A stretch of DNA of 64,000 nucleotides from Pusillimonas minor (GCF_014237865.1 NZ_JACJUU010000003.1:186001-250000); one strand, 5' to 3'. Shown: positions 8,169 through 18,684, numbered from the stretch's first letter. Program-made: numbers and translations. Notes: generated by a model from the letters alone, not told the origin.

Positions 8169-9353
8169 TTGGCGTTCCGGGGATACCCCGGTAGCGCATT
8201 GACACAACATACCCCCCAGCCCCCGCAACTCCGCTTCGAACCGCATGGCCAGACTGCCTGCCTGGTGGTTGCGGGAGACTGGACGCTTGAGCACTACAAC
8301 GATCTGTACGAGGCCGTTGCGCAGCACAAGCCGCACTGCATCAAATCGCAGGCTTCGCGTGGTGAGCCTCTTGTTATCGACATGTCGGGTATCACGGCAC
8401 TCGATACCTCGGGCGCGCAATTACTTGTCGACCTGGCGGGTAATCATCCCGACGTGTTCAATGCGCTGTCACCCGAGCGACAGGCCTTGCTGCGCGCCGT
8501 GGTGCAGGCCTCGCTTGATATTCCCGATGCGCCCGAACCCAAACCCGCCTCGACGCCGCACGAAGTTCTTGCGCGTGTCGGCGCTTCTGTCGAAAAGACG
8601 GTGCATCAGGCGCGTGACCTGCTGGGCTTTATGGGGGTGACATTCGAGGCGCTGGCGCGCACGTGTCTTCGCCCTAAAACATGGCGCGTGACGGCTGTTG
8701 TTGCGCAGTTGGAGCAAACCGGGTTCAATGCCGTCCCGATTATTGCGCTGCTGACATTTATGGTGGGTGCAGTAGTGGCGTTTCTGGGCGCTACCATTCT
8801 GGCCGATTTTGGGGCGTCGGTGTTTACCATCAACCTGGTGGCGTTCTCTTTCTTGCGCGAATTTGCCGTGCTGCTGACTGCAATTCTAATGGCCGGGCGA
8901 ACGGCCAGCGCGTTTACCGCCCAATTGGGCTCGATGAAAGGCAACGAAGAAATCGATGCCTTGCGCATGACCGGGCTGGACCCGGTAAACCTTCTGGTGC
9001 TGCCACGTATTATTGCGCTGCTTATTGCCCTGCCCTTGCTGACATTTATTGGCATGGTCAGCGGCATTTTGGGCGGCATGCTGGTATGCGCCGTCGCACT
9101 CGACATCTCACCCTCCATGTTCATGTCGATTTTTCAGCGCGACATACAACTGCGGCATTTTGCATTGGGCATGGCCAAGGCCCCCATTTTTGCCTACCTT
9201 ATTGCCATCATCGGCTGCCTTGAGGGCTTCAAGGTCAAGGGAAGCGCACAGTCGTTAGGCGAGCACACGACTTCGGCTGTGGTGCAATCTATTTTTGTGG
9301 TCATTCTGGTTGATGCCATTGCCGCCATGTTCTTTCTGGAGATGGGCTGGTGA
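8169..9353 (+). CDS. MlaE-type ABC transporter permease with N-terminal STAS domain
   Basis: A 394-residue inner-membrane permease of MCE-linked lipid ABC transporters. Residues about 15-115 form a STAS domain (VIDMSGITALDTSGAQLLVDLAG), the role played by separate MlaB in E. coli, and residues about 150-390 form the MlaE fold with five to six membrane helices. The annotated TTG start at 8169 has no good ribosome site; a TTG at 8199 is an alternative. It overlaps the ATPase gene by four bases. With the next three genes it makes a transporter moving phospholipids or related hydrophobic molecules between the two membranes. Direction and substrate cannot be read from sequence. Confidence 0.88.
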   Translation: MAFRGYPGSALTQHTPQPPQLRFEPHGQTACLVVAGDWTLEHYNDLYEAVAQHKPHCIKSQASRGEPLVIDMSGITALDTSGAQLLVDLAGNHPDVFNALSPERQALLRAVVQASLDIPDAPEPKPASTPHEVLARVGASVEKTVHQARDLLGFMGVTFEALARTCLRPKTWRVTAVVAQLEQTGFNAVPIIALLTFMVGAVVAFLGATILADFGASVFTINLVAFSFLREFAVLLTAILMAGRTASAFTAQLGSMKGNEEIDALRMTGLDPVNLLVLPRIIALLIALPLLTFIGMVSGILGGMLVCAVALDISPSMFMSIFQRDIQLRHFALGMAKAPIFAYLIAIIGCLEGFKVKGSAQSLGEHTTSAVVQSIFVVILVDAIAAMFFLEMGW

Positions 9354-10135
9354 CGTCACGCGAAATTATCGTTGAGGTTAAAGACGTTACAAACCGCTTT
9401 GGCAACCACATTGTGCACCAGGCGCTTGACCTTAATGTGTACAAAGGCGAGATTCTTGGCGTTGTGGGTGGCTCCGGGTCGGGTAAGTCGGTGCTGTTAC
9501 GCACCATTGTCGGGCTTCAGCGCCCTGCAGCCGGTTCCGTGCAAGTGGGCCGACTTGAAGTTTACGGGCCTTCTGCCAACCGGCCGCATACGCAGCGCCG
9601 TTTTGGCGTGCTGTTTCAGCGCGGCGCCCTGTTCTCTTCGTTAACCGTCCTGGAAAACGTCGCTCTGCCGCTCATCGAGCACCTGGGCCTCAGTCGGTCG
9701 CGCGCCGAGCACCTGGCTCGCCTGAAAATCGGCTTGGCTGGCTTGCCGGCCAAATCGGCCGACCAGTACCCGGCGTCGTTATCGGGCGGCATGATCAAGC
9801 GTGCCGCACTGGCGCGCGCCCTTGCGCTTGACCCCGAAATTCTATTTCTTGACGAACCCACCGCCGGGCTGGACCCGATTGGCGCCGGCGCGTTTGACCA
9901 GTTGCTGCTGACCTTGCGAGACGCGCTGGGTTTGACCGTATTTTTAGTCACCCACGACCTGGACACCCTGTACACCATTTGCGACCGCGTGGCGGTATTG
10001 TCACAACGCAAGGTACTGGTCGCCGACACATTACCCGTGGTCGAGCAATGCAACGACCCCTGGGTACAAGATTACTTTCATGGGCCGCGCGGCCGTTCGG
10101 CCAAGAACGCCGCCCAGGCTGTTACGGATACCTGA
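9350..10135 (+). CDS. MlaF-type ABC transporter ATPase
   Basis: A 261-residue cytoplasmic nucleotide-binding subunit. It shows Walker A (GGSGSGKSVLL, about residue 43), a Q-loop (GVLFQRGALFS), the signature LSGGMIKRAALARAL, Walker B (ILFLDEPTAGLDP) and the switch histidine (VTHDLDT). The LSGGM signature and QRGALFSSLTV segment are characteristic of MlaF/MCE ATPases. The start is GTG at 9350 inside the permease stop (GTGA overlap), indicating translational coupling. It energises lipid movement by the operon's permease and MCE protein. Confidence 0.93.
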   Translation: MTSREIIVEVKDVTNRFGNHIVHQALDLNVYKGEILGVVGGSGSGKSVLLRTIVGLQRPAAGSVQVGRLEVYGPSANRPHTQRRFGVLFQRGALFSSLTVLENVALPLIEHLGLSRSRAEHLARLKIGLAGLPAKSADQYPASLSGGMIKRAALARALALDPEILFLDEPTAGLDPIGAGAFDQLLLTLRDALGLTVFLVTHDLDTLYTICDRVAVLSQRKVLVADTLPVVEQCNDPWVQDYFHGPRGRSAKNAAQAVTDT

Positions 10136-10138
10136 ATT

Positions 10139-11059
10139 ATGGAACCTCGTGCGCATCACGTCTTGATCGGACTTTTTACGCTGGTGGTGATTGCCGCCGG
10201 CTTGATTGCCGCTTTATGGTTGGGCAAGTACGGTAAAGATACCGCCGTTGCCACGTATGCGGTGATCTTCAACGAACCCGTCCGGGGCCTGTCGCGCGGC
10301 AGTTCGGTACAGTTCAATGGTATTAAGGTCGGCGAGGTTTCCGCCTTGTCGCTTGACCCGAGCGACGTGCGTAATGTCAGGGCAATCATCACCATTCAGG
10401 ACGCCATCCCTATTCAGACGGACACCCGAGCGCGATTGATGCTGGCAGGCATCACAGGCATTTCGGTTGTGGCGCTCAGCTCCGGCGAACCCGGCAGCCC
10501 CTTACTGAAGGCAAAGCCGGGGCAAGACTACCCGGAAATTATTGCAACGCCCTCCCCCATTGCGCAGTTTATGCAAAACGGCGATTCTCTGGTCACCGGG
10601 ATGGCCGAACTGATGACCAATGCCAACAAGTTCTTGTCTGGACAAAACGCCGACAGTTTCACCCGGACCATTCAAAACCTTGAAGCGGTTTCCGGCGCGT
10701 TGGCCGATAACCGCGGTGATATTGAGACGTTGCTTAAAACGCTGACAGCAGCAACGCAGCAATTTACAACGACCTTGCAAACCGCCGATCGCCTTATTCG
10801 TGTTGAAGGGACGGCCTCTATGCAACAGGCCCGGGCGGCGCTGGCGTCTGTCGACGCAGCTGCGGCCAACGTGGCGCAGTTGGTGCAGTCAAACCAGGGC
10901 GCAGTCTCGGCCGGGCTGCAAGGTTTGAATGAATTGGGGCCAACCTTGCAAGAGCTGCGTATGACGCTGGCCGCACTGCGTAATAACTTGCGCAAACTCG
11001 ACGACAACCCTGCGGGTTATCTGCTTGGCGCTGAATCACTTAAAGAGGTTGCACCATGA
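10139..11059 (+). CDS. MCE-domain (MlaD-like) periplasmic lipid-transport protein
   Basis: A 306-residue membrane-anchored periplasmic protein. One N-terminal helix (residues 9-30) is followed by a single MCE domain (about 38-120: NEPVRGLSRGSSVQFNGIKVGEV) and a long helical C-terminal part (about 150-290) rich in Ala/Leu/Gln, likely a coiled coil forming the hydrophobic tunnel in hexameric MCE proteins. It is longer than E. coli MlaD (about 183 residues) and closer to the PqiB/Mce style of extended helices. It starts three bases after the ATPase gene and overlaps the lipoprotein gene by four bases. Confidence 0.9.
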   Translation: MEPRAHHVLIGLFTLVVIAAGLIAALWLGKYGKDTAVATYAVIFNEPVRGLSRGSSVQFNGIKVGEVSALSLDPSDVRNVRAIITIQDAIPIQTDTRARLMLAGITGISVVALSSGEPGSPLLKAKPGQDYPEIIATPSPIAQFMQNGDSLVTGMAELMTNANKFLSGQNADSFTRTIQNLEAVSGALADNRGDIETLLKTLTAATQQFTTTLQTADRLIRVEGTASMQQARAALASVDAAAANVAQLVQSNQGAVSAGLQGLNELGPTLQELRMTLAALRNNLRKLDDNPAGYLLGAESLKEVAP

Positions 11060-11784
11060 AGCGAAACCGTTTCTTGCCCCTGTTTTTTATGTCTATTGCA
11101 ACGGGCCTACTGACAGCATGTTCGGTGCTTCCTGAACAGGCACCCGTTACCGTTTACCAATTACCGCTGCCAGCTTCAAACGCATCGTCGCAAAACAGTG
11201 CTGCGGCAAATCCAGCGTCGGGCGTCGGTGCAGCAAGCAAGTCGTCATTGATCTCGCCTAACCCATCGCGCACCGAATTTGCATCGATCCGCATTAATAC
11301 GCCGGCGGCGAGTCCCACCTTGAACGGTACACGTATTCTGGTGTCGCAGGCGCCTTATCAGGTCATGGCCTTCCAGGGTGTGCGCTGGTACGACGCAGCA
11401 CCGCGCATTGTGCGAAACCACGTGTCGCAAGCGTTAAAGAACGGGCAGCAATGGCAAGCCGTCACCACCGACGATGCCAATGTGTCTTCGCGGTATCAAT
11501 TGGGTGGTGAACTGCACGCCTTTCAGGTTGACGCCGCAAGCAACCCCCGCCGCGTGCTCGTTCACATCGATGCCACATTGGTCGACACTTTCGACAACAA
11601 GGTTATAGCGAGCCAGTCATTTGCAATCTCAAAGCCAGTACCCGATGCTGGCTTTGATTCAGTGATTGCAACCTTCGGTGAGGCCACCCGGCAGTTGGGC
11701 CTGGACATTGCCCGGTGGGCAGCTCAAAGCGTTGCGATGCGCGCCCCGGCGCAAGCAGACGCAACCCCGGGTCGTCGCCATTAG
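11056..11784 (+). CDS. ABC-type transport auxiliary lipoprotein (PqiC/DUF330-like)
   Basis: A 242-residue outer-membrane lipoprotein candidate. The signal peptide ends in the lipobox LLTAC (Cys about residue 22). The mature part carries ABC_trans_aux features such as the tyrosine-leading start VYQLPLP and the stretch ILVSQAPYQVMAFQGVRWYDAAPRIVRNHV, followed by a C-terminal half that resembles LptE-like folds. In PqiABC this lipoprotein caps the MCE tunnel at the outer membrane. It is the last gene of the operon (ATGA overlap with the MCE gene). Confidence 0.88.
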   Translation: MKRNRFLPLFFMSIATGLLTACSVLPEQAPVTVYQLPLPASNASSQNSAAANPASGVGAASKSSLISPNPSRTEFASIRINTPAASPTLNGTRILVSQAPYQVMAFQGVRWYDAAPRIVRNHVSQALKNGQQWQAVTTDDANVSSRYQLGGELHAFQVDAASNPRRVLVHIDATLVDTFDNKVIASQSFAISKPVPDAGFDSVIATFGEATRQLGLDIARWAAQSVAMRAPAQADATPGRRH

Positions 11785-11870
11785 TGTGCCTTAGGCACGC
11801 GCACACAGACTAAGCCAAATATATGATGACGCCCTGCTGTGTTGCCAAAACCAGATGAGACGACAGGGGC

Positions 11871-11896
11871 AAAAAAAAGCCTGACCGTGGTCAGGC
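11871..11896 (-). terminator. Intrinsic terminator of the LuxR-type regulator gene
   Basis: On the minus strand GCCTGAC / GTCAGGC (11896-11879) forms a stem with a four-base loop and is followed by eight T residues. It overlaps the stop codon of the regulator gene and separates it from the convergent MCE operon. Confidence 0.85.
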
Positions 11897-12676
11897 GATG
11901 GATTTAGCCCGAGTATTAACCGGTTCGGGCTCCCACTCGAGCCGTGCGCCTTTGGCTCGGGCGATATAAACCGCTTCGTTGCGGTTATGGGCGCCAAGGC
12001 GCTGGTAAACGGCCTCGGTGTGGGCTTTGGTTGTTCCCAGCGAAATATTAAGCAGGCGCGATACCGATTTAAGCGCGTGTCCGCGTGACAGCAATACCAG
12101 CACTTCGTATTGGCGCGGTGTCAGGCCCAGCAAGTCGGATTCGGAATCGGGCGCCGATCGTGCAGCGACCCCCAAGGCAAAAATAGACGACACGGGCAGA
12201 CTGCCCGAGGAAGGCTGCGAGGGGGGAGTATCGCGCAAAACTTCGCGCACTGGCGCATTGATAGATGAAACGACATCGTGCGTTGCAGTAGTGACAGGCC
12301 ACGGAAAGCCGCTTTTGCCTTCGAGCACCCTGCGTACCGTTGCAATGAACACTTCGGGTGGCGCAGACTTGTCGATATAACCTACAACTTGCTGCGGAAG
12401 CTTTTCGATGGCGGACCGGTCGGGCTGGCCCTCGGCCATAAGCACGATTTTTTGAGGCGCAAAAGCCTTCAAACTGGCCAGAACCAGCGATGTTTGACGT
12501 TCGTGAGATGCGATGGATAACAACAACAAGTCGTAACGGACCGCTGGATCGGGATGGCGGTCGAGGTCGCTATAAGCAAAGCCCTGCAACGACACGTTAG
12601 GCACGACGTCGGAGAGGATTTGCAAGACGCCCGTACGTAGCAGGGTGTTACGGGCCACAATGGCGATGTTAGTAAT
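11891..12676 (-). CDS. LuxR/NarL-type regulator, probable ATT start
   Basis: A two-domain regulator of about 261 residues: an N-terminal receiver-like domain (IAIVARNTLLRTGVLQIL) and a C-terminal LuxR helix-turn-helix (LTPRQYEVLVLLSRGHALKSVSRLLNIS...). The receiver is degenerate; where the phospho-acceptor Asp is expected the sequence reads LLLLSIAS, so it may not be phosphorylated in the usual way. The first conventional start is GTG at 12658, which would cut the first beta strand. ATT at 12676 instead sits six bases after a strong AGAAGGAG ribosome site and directly after an in-frame TAA, and restores a normal receiver N-terminus. It is divergent from phosphoketolase, which it may control. 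The target is not shown by sequence. Confidence 0.8.
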   Translation of the reverse strand: MTNIAIVARNTLLRTGVLQILSDVVPNVSLQGFAYSDLDRHPDPAVRYDLLLLSIASHERQTSLVLASLKAFAPQKIVLMAEGQPDRSAIEKLPQQVVGYIDKSAPPEVFIATVRRVLEGKSGFPWPVTTATHDVVSSINAPVREVLRDTPPSQPSSGSLPVSSIFALGVAARSAPDSESDLLGLTPRQYEVLVLLSRGHALKSVSRLLNISLGTTKAHTEAVYQRLGAHNRNEAVYIARAKGARLEWEPEPVNTRAKSIA

Positions 12677-12807
12677 TTAAGTCTCCTTCTGACAGCGTGG
12701 GCTAGGCCGTCTGGAAGTCGGGCTTGTTGAACCGCGTTACGAAAATTCAGTCGTCTTAAGGTTCATTAAGCCGTTTTATCGTAACGAAAGTTGTATACAA
12801 ATGCAAT

Positions 12808-12844
12808 AAAAAAACACCTTGCTGCAAACGTTTTCAGGCAAGGT
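12808..12844 (-). terminator. Terminator-like hairpin between regulator and phosphoketolase genes
   Basis: Read leftward, ACCTTG(C)CTG pairs with CAGCAAGGT with one bulged C, followed by GTTTTTTTA. The structure and T-run fit an intrinsic terminator for leftward transcription. It lies upstream of the regulator gene rather than after any minus-strand gene, so it would stop antisense readthrough or act as a leader attenuator. Confidence 0.5.
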
Positions 12845-12899
12845 AAACTCTGGCTGAACCCCTTGCTCTATGCGGACTTTGAATGCGGAGCCGTGAAGT

Positions 12900-15293
12900 A
12901 TGTCTACCACACCCATGAATAATAACATTCTGACACAAGCCGACATCAACTATCTTGATGCACTATGGCGTGCCAGCAACTATTTGTGTGCGGGCATGAT
13001 TTACCTGAAGGACAACCCGCTGCTCAAGGCTCCGCTGGCACCCGGCCACCTCAAGGCGCGGCTGCTGGGCCACTGGGGCTCAAGCCCAGGCCAGACCTTT
13101 ATCTGGACGCACCTGAACCGCATTATCAAGGCACACGATCTGAACATGATTTATTTGTCGGGCCCAGGCCATGGCGCGCCTGCAGTGCTGGCACAAACCT
13201 GGCTTGAAGGCAGTTACACCGACGTCTACCCCGACAAAAGCCGCGACGCCTCTGGTATGGCAGCCCTGTTCCGGGCGTTTTCATTCCCCGGTCAGTTAGG
13301 CAGCCATTGCACCCCCGAAGTCCCTGGCTCCATTCACGAGGGCGGCGAACTGGGCTATTGCCTGTCGCATGCCTTTGGGGCCGCTTTTGACAACCCTGAC
13401 CTGATTGTCGCGGCGGTTGTGGGCGACGGCGAAGCCGAAACCGGGCCTCTGGCGACCGCGTGGCACAGCAACAAGTTTTTGAACCCTGTTCGCGACGGCG
13501 CGGTTTTGCCGATTTTGCACCTGAACGGTTACAAGATAGCGAATCCTACCGTGCTGGCGCGCATCTCCCAAGAAGAGCTTGAGCAGTTGTTTCGCGGCTA
13601 CGGCTGGGAACCCTGTTTTGTCGAGGGCGACGCCCCCACGACGATGCACCGGGAAATGGCGCAAGCACTCGAACAATGCATTACCCGTATTCGACAGGCA
13701 CAAACTCAGGCGCGCGCCAGCGGAGTGGTTCATCGGCCGCGGTGGCCCATGATTGTGTTGCGTACGCCAAAGGGCTGGACCGGCCCGAAAAACTGGGATG
13801 GCCATGCCATCGAAGGGTCGTGGCGTTCGCACCAGGTACCGCTGGCCGACGTGCATAACAACCCGGGGCAATTGGCCGCGCTGGAAGACTGGATGCGAAG
13901 TTACGCGCCCGAAGCGCTGTTCGACAACGACGGCCACCCCGTACCCGACGTACTGGCGCTCATTCCGGAAGGCGACCGACGCATGGGGGCCAACCTGCAC
14001 GCCAATGGCGGGCGTTTGCGCAAGCCCCTTAAGCTGCCAGGCTTTCAAGACTATGCCGTCCCCTTCAAGGGGCATGCGCAAAGCCGGGTGTCGCCCACCG
14101 GCGCGCTCGGCCCGTTTCTGCGCGACATTATGGTCGCCAATCCCGACAACTTCCGTCTGTTCAGCCCCGACGAAAACGCATCGAACCGCTTGCAGGCCGC
14201 TTACGAAGCCAGTCCGAAAACCTGGCTGGCCGACACCTTGCCCCAAGACGCCGACGGCGGCTTTTTGGCGCCTGACGGCCGCGTCATGGAGATGCTGAGC
14301 GAGCACACGCTGGAAGGTTGGCTGGAGGGTTATTTGCTGACTGGGCGACACGGTTTGTTCAACACCTACGAATCATTTGTTCATATTGTCGACTCGATGG
14401 TGAACCAGCATGCCAAATGGCTTGACAAGTCACGCCAGGAAGCACGATGGCGGGCGCCCGTTTCGTCGTTGAACATTCTGGTGTCGTCGCTGGTATGGCG
14501 ACAAGACCACAATGGCTTTACCCACCAGGACCCTGGCTTTTTAGATGTTGTGTGCAATAAAAGCGCCGAAGTGGCCCGCATTTACCTGCCGCCCGACGCC
14601 AATTGCCTGCTGAGTGTGGCCGACCACTGTCTACGCAGCACCGACTACGTCAATGTGATTGTGGCCGACAAGCAACCCCACCTGGTGTACCTTGATATGC
14701 CAGAGGCCGCTGCACATTGCGCCAAAGGCGCTGGTATCTGGCCCTGGGCCAGTACCGACGCCGACGATGAGCCCGATGTGGTCATGGCCTGTGCCGGCGA
14801 CATCATTACACAAGAAGCACTGGCGGCCGCCGCCCTGCTCCGTCAACATTTGCCCGACCTGAAATTACGATTCGTTAATGTGGTTGACTTGTTCAGGCTG
14901 CAGTCGGCCTCGGCGCACCCGCACGGCCTTAACGACCCCGATTTCGACGCGCTGTTCACACGCGACAAACCCGTTATCTTTGCGTTTCATGGTTACCCCT
15001 GGCTCATCCACCGGCTGGTTTACCGTCGCACCAATCATGCCGGTTTTCACGTACGGGGTTACCGCGAAAAAGGCAATATCAACACGCCGCTAGAGCTTGC
15101 CATCCAGAATGGCATTGATCGCTACAGCCTGGCAATTGATGCCATTGACCATGTGCCCCGGCTGCAAAATACCGGCGCCCACTTTAAAGAATATTTAAAA
15201 GAGCAGCGTATTGCGGCTGTGGCCCACGCCCACGAATACGGTACTGACACCACAGATATTGCAAACTGGACATGGCCGGAGGCCGCGCATTGA
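12900..15293 (+). CDS. xfp: Phosphoketolase (xylulose-5-P / fructose-6-P)
   Basis: A 797-residue thiamine-diphosphate enzyme that splits xylulose-5-phosphate (and often fructose-6-phosphate) with phosphate into acetyl-phosphate and glyceraldehyde-3-phosphate or erythrose-4-phosphate. The TPP motif is clear ([16 protein letters not shown]), followed by [12 protein letters not shown]. Other family blocks are [40 protein letters not shown] and, at the C-terminus, [11 protein letters not shown] and [12 protein letters not shown]. Full family length. It follows a GGAG site ten bases upstream. No acetate kinase is nearby. The MFS gene downstream overlaps its 3' end. Confidence 0.95.
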   Translation: MSTTPMNNNILTQADINYLDALWRASNYLCAGMIYLKDNPLLKAPLAPGHLKARLLGHWGSSPGQTFIWTHLNRIIKAHDLNMIYLSGPGHGAPAVLAQTWLEGSYTDVYPDKSRDASGMAALFRAFSFPGQLGSHCTPEVPGSIHEGGELGYCLSHAFGAAFDNPDLIVAAVVGDGEAETGPLATAWHSNKFLNPVRDGAVLPILHLNGYKIANPTVLARISQEELEQLFRGYGWEPCFVEGDAPTTMHREMAQALEQCITRIRQAQTQARASGVVHRPRWPMIVLRTPKGWTGPKNWDGHAIEGSWRSHQVPLADVHNNPGQLAALEDWMRSYAPEALFDNDGHPVPDVLALIPEGDRRMGANLHANGGRLRKPLKLPGFQDYAVPFKGHAQSRVSPTGALGPFLRDIMVANPDNFRLFSPDENASNRLQAAYEASPKTWLADTLPQDADGGFLAPDGRVMEMLSEHTLEGWLEGYLLTGRHGLFNTYESFVHIVDSMVNQHAKWLDKSRQEARWRAPVSSLNILVSSLVWRQDHNGFTHQDPGFLDVVCNKSAEVARIYLPPDANCLLSVADHCLRSTDYVNVIVADKQPHLVYLDMPEAAAHCAKGAGIWPWASTDADDEPDVVMACAGDIITQEALAAAALLRQHLPDLKLRFVNVVDLFRLQSASAHPHGLNDPDFDALFTRDKPVIFAFHGYPWLIHRLVYRRTNHAGFHVRGYREKGNINTPLELAIQNGIDRYSLAIDAIDHVPRLQNTGAHFKEYLKEQRIAAVAHAHEYGTDTTDIANWTWPEAAH

Positions 15294-16453
15294 GCCCGTT
15301 CTTGCTGTGGCTAATGACCATCGCCACCGGCGCCGCGGTCGCCAGCAATTACTATCCGCAACCCTTGCTCGATTCCATTGCCGCAGATCTGGGCGTTTCG
15401 TATGCCGCTGTCGGCATTATCGTGACCGTATCCCAGGTGGGTTACGGGGTCGGGCTGATGTTTCTTGTTCCTTTAGGCGACAAGTTCGAGAAGCGCGGGC
15501 TGATTGTGCTGATGATGGCGCTGACGGCGGCGGGGCTGCTGATCAGCGGCCTGGCCCCCTCATTGCCCTGGCTGTTGCTGGGTACGGCCATGACGGGTCT
15601 GTTCTCGGCCGTTACGCAGGTGCTGGTTCCATTTGCCGCGCTCATGGCGCCGGTCAACGCCAAAGGCCGTGCCGTCGGCATGCTCATGAGCGGCCTGCTT
15701 ATTGGCATTTTGCTGGGGCGTACCGTGTCCGGCGGGTTATCCAGCCTGGGCAGCTGGCGCATTGTGTATTTTGTGGCAGCTGCCGTACTGATACTGCTGG
15801 CCGTCATGCTGTGGCGCAGCTTGCCAACCCATCGCAGCGAAACCCGCATTATCTACAACGAGCTCATCGGCTCGGTTGTCCAGCTGTTCAGAACCGAGCC
15901 CGTCTTGCGGCTGCGTGCGCTGCTTGGGTTTTTGTCTTTTGTCCTGTTCGCCCTCTTCTGGACACCGCTGGCGTTTTTGCTTAGCCAGCCCCCTTATCAA
16001 TACACAGAAGCCGTCATTGGCCTGTTCGGGCTGGCCGGCATTGCCGGCGCGTTGGCGGCCAATTGGGCCGGGCGCATGACCGACCGCGGAAAAAACCGCG
16101 AAGCCACGCTGATCAGCCTGATCTTGCTGCTAGTGGCCTGGTTGCCGCTGGGCTTGGGCAAAACGTCGCTGACTGCCCTGATTATTGGCGTGGTTGTGCT
16201 CGATTTAGCCGCACAGCTGTTACACGTCAGCAATATGGGTGCGGTCATGCGCATCAACCCCGAACTACGTAACCGCCTTAATTCGGGCTACATGACCGTG
16301 TACTTTCTGGGTGGTGCGTCGGGCTCGTTTGCGGCCGCAACCATTTACCAATACTTTGGTTGGAATGGCATTGTTGCTGCCGGCGTACTGGTGGCGTCGG
16401 TCGGCCTGGTGTTTGGCGGCCAGGCGGTTTACCGCGCGCGTACCGGCGGCTGA
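15272..16453 (+). CDS. Major facilitator superfamily transporter (DHA1-like)
   Basis: A roughly 390-residue inner-membrane transporter with about 12 hydrophobic helices and the MFS loop 2-3 motif ([14 protein letters not shown]). It resembles the YnfM/arabinose-efflux branch of drug:proton antiporters; no substrate can be assigned. ATG 15272 lies inside the phosphoketolase gene, but a GGAGG at 15277-15281 sits eight bases before TTG 15290, which overlaps the phosphoketolase stop (TTGA). That TTG is an equally good start and would give translational coupling. Its 3' end overlaps the convergent copA by 25 bases. Confidence 0.85.
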   Translation: MAGGRALSPFLLWLMTIATGAAVASNYYPQPLLDSIAADLGVSYAAVGIIVTVSQVGYGVGLMFLVPLGDKFEKRGLIVLMMALTAAGLLISGLAPSLPWLLLGTAMTGLFSAVTQVLVPFAALMAPVNAKGRAVGMLMSGLLIGILLGRTVSGGLSSLGSWRIVYFVAAAVLILLAVMLWRSLPTHRSETRIIYNELIGSVVQLFRTEPVLRLRALLGFLSFVLFALFWTPLAFLLSQPPYQYTEAVIGLFGLAGIAGALAANWAGRMTDRGKNREATLISLILLLVAWLPLGLGKTSLTALIIGVVVLDLAAQLLHVSNMGAVMRINPELRNRLNSGYMTVYFLGGASGSFAAATIYQYFGWNGIVAAGVLVASVGLVFGGQAVYRARTGG

Positions 16454-18684
16454 AACCGTTTCAGCCGCAAGGCGTTACTAACCACAAACACACTGGACAA
16501 CGCCATCGCGCCCGCCGCAAAAACAGGCGACAGCAGCAGACCATAAGCGGGGTACAACACCCCCGCCGCGATCGGGATCAGGGCAACGTTATACGCGAAC
16601 GCCCAGAACAGGTTCTCGCGGATGTTATTCATGGTGGCCTTCGACAACGCAATGGCATCGGGGACACCGCCCAAATCGCCCGACATCAGGACCACGTCGG
16701 CGGCTTCCATGGCCACATCGGTACCGGTGCCAATGGCTACCCCAACGTCGGCACAGGCCAGCGCAGGCGCATCGTTGATGCCATCGCCAACGTAGGCAAC
16801 CGGGCCATATTGCGCCTGCAGTCGCTTGACGGCATCGACCTTGCCATCGGGAAGCACTTCGGCCACGACCTCATCAATACCCAGCTGACGGGCTATGGCC
16901 TGCGCCGTGCGCTGGTTATCACCGGTAATCATGGCCACTTTAAGGCCAAGCTGGTGCATGGCGTCGATAGCACCGCGCGTCGTGCTTTTAAGCGGGTCGG
17001 CAACCGCGATAATGGCCGCCAGACGCCCATCGACAGCGGCATACATGGGCGTTTTCCCTTCGGCGCCCATGCGTTCGGCCTCGGCACTGAACGCACCGAC
17101 ATCCAGCCCGAGTTTGCGCATGTATCTGTCGGCGCCGACAGCCACCGTGGCGCCGTTGATACGTGCATTGACACCATAGCCGGTGACCGACTCGAACCGG
17201 GTCAGTGCGGGTAGAGCCAGCCCTGCATTTTGGGCCGCTTTGACAATGGCCTGTGCAATGGGATGCTCGGAACGCGACTCGACCGCAGCGACCATGGCTA
17301 ACGTAGCGTCTTTATCGACCCCGTCGGCGACGATAAAGTCTGTCAGTTCGGGACGCCCCATGGTCAGCGTGCCGGTTTTGTCTACGGCCACGACACGCGC
17401 ATCGCGCAGCGACTGTAATGCCTCGCCCTGGCGAAACAACACCCCCATTTGGGCCCCGCGCCCGGTGCCCACCATAATGGACGTTGGCGTGGCCAGGCCC
17501 ATGGCACAGGGGCAGGCGATAATCAGCACGGCCACCGCATTGACGACGGCAAATGTCAACGCCGGGCTTGGACCAAATACCAGCCATACCAGAAACGTCA
17601 ACAAGGCGGCCAACATGACTGCCGGCACAAACCACAATGTAATGCGGTCGACCATGGCCTGAATGGGCAGTTTGGCGCCCTGAGCCTGCTGAACCATACG
17701 GATGATCTGGGCCAACACGGTGTTGCTGCCCACATTGGTGGCCCGCAACGTCATCGCGCCGGTCTGGTTAACGGTACCGCCAACCAGGCGGCTGCCGGTC
17801 GTCTTCTCGACGGGCACCGGCTCGCCACTGATCATGGATTCGTCAACAAAACTGTGCCCTTCGATCACCTCGCCGTCGACGGGGATGCGCTCACCCGGGC
17901 GGACCTCAACCACGTCACCCTGCCGGACGTGCTGAATATCGGTGTCGACGGCTTGCCCATCGCGAACAACACGCGCCGTCTTGACCTGCAAACCCATCAG
18001 ATGCCGGATGGCTTCGGAAGTGTTGCCTTTGGCGCGCGCTTCAAGAAACCGCCCCAGCAATATCAAGGCCACAATAACGGCGGCGGCTTCAAAGTAGACA
18101 TTGACGGTGCCTTCGGGCAACCACTGGGGCAACAGCACGGCAACGACTGAATACGCATAAGCGGCGCTGGTACCCACTGCAACAAGTGAATTCATGTCGG
18201 GTGCACCACGCAGCAAGGCGGGTACACCGGCCTTGAAAAACCGCCATCCGGGCCCGAACAAGACAATGGTGGTGAAAAGCCATTGCACATACCAGCTGAT
18301 TTTCAGGCCGATGTTCTGCGCGACCCAGTGGTGCATGCCCGGAATCAGATGTGACCCCATTTCGAGCACAAACACCGGCAAGGCAAACAGCGCAGCAATA
18401 ATCAATGACAACCTCAGCCGGCCGGCTTCTTCGGCCTGGCGCTGGGCCAGATTGTCTTCTGACTGATCATTGATGCGAGATGCGCTGTAGCCTGCCTTTT
18501 CTATCGCGGCAATGGCTTGCTCGACCCTCGCGGCATCGTCAAGGTCAATCTCGGCCCTTTCGGTAGCCAAGTTGACGTTGGCTTGAGTAACGCCGGGCAA
18601 CGCGCGAAGCACGCGCTCGACGCGACCTACACACGATGCGCAGGTCATCCCTTGGACAGACAGACTGGCGTGGATAGTTTTCAT
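16429..18684 (-). CDS. copA: Copper-exporting P1B-type ATPase
   Basis: A 751-residue inner-membrane ATPase that pumps Cu(I) out of the cytoplasm. It has one N-terminal heavy-metal-binding domain ([15 protein letters not shown], residues 13-27), eight predicted membrane helices, the intramembrane CPC site ([13 protein letters not shown], about 390), the phosphorylation site DKTGTLTMG, the HP motif (SEHPIAQAI), [13 protein letters not shown] and [10 protein letters not shown]. All catalytic residues are intact. The promoter upstream is a classical CueR target, so copper-induced expression is expected. The gene follows the oxidase operon and its promoter lies across the stop codon of the DUF2474 gene. 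Confidence 0.96.
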   Translation of the reverse strand: MKTIHASLSVQGMTCASCVGRVERVLRALPGVTQANVNLATERAEIDLDDAARVEQAIAAIEKAGYSASRINDQSEDNLAQRQAEEAGRLRLSLIIAALFALPVFVLEMGSHLIPGMHHWVAQNIGLKISWYVQWLFTTIVLFGPGWRFFKAGVPALLRGAPDMNSLVAVGTSAAYAYSVVAVLLPQWLPEGTVNVYFEAAAVIVALILLGRFLEARAKGNTSEAIRHLMGLQVKTARVVRDGQAVDTDIQHVRQGDVVEVRPGERIPVDGEVIEGHSFVDESMISGEPVPVEKTTGSRLVGGTVNQTGAMTLRATNVGSNTVLAQIIRMVQQAQGAKLPIQAMVDRITLWFVPAVMLAALLTFLVWLVFGPSPALTFAVVNAVAVLIIACPCAMGLATPTSIMVGTGRGAQMGVLFRQGEALQSLRDARVVAVDKTGTLTMGRPELTDFIVADGVDKDATLAMVAAVESRSEHPIAQAIVKAAQNAGLALPALTRFESVTGYGVNARINGATVAVGADRYMRKLGLDVGAFSAEAERMGAEGKTPMYAAVDGRLAAIIAVADPLKSTTRGAIDAMHQLGLKVAMITGDNQRTAQAIARQLGIDEVVAEVLPDGKVDAVKRLQAQYGPVAYVGDGINDAPALACADVGVAIGTGTDVAMEAADVVLMSGDLGGVPDAIALSKATMNNIRENLFWAFAYNVALIPIAAGVLYPAYGLLLSPVFAAGAMALSSVFVVSNALRLKRFQPPVRAR

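Noticed and set aside
13296-14351. 351-codon minus-strand frame inside the phosphoketolase gene
   Set aside because: It is the antisense shadow of a well-conserved gene in GC-rich DNA and has no family motif.
16360-17214. 284-codon plus-strand frame opposite copA
   Set aside because: Shadow frame; its protein is composition-driven and shows no domain.
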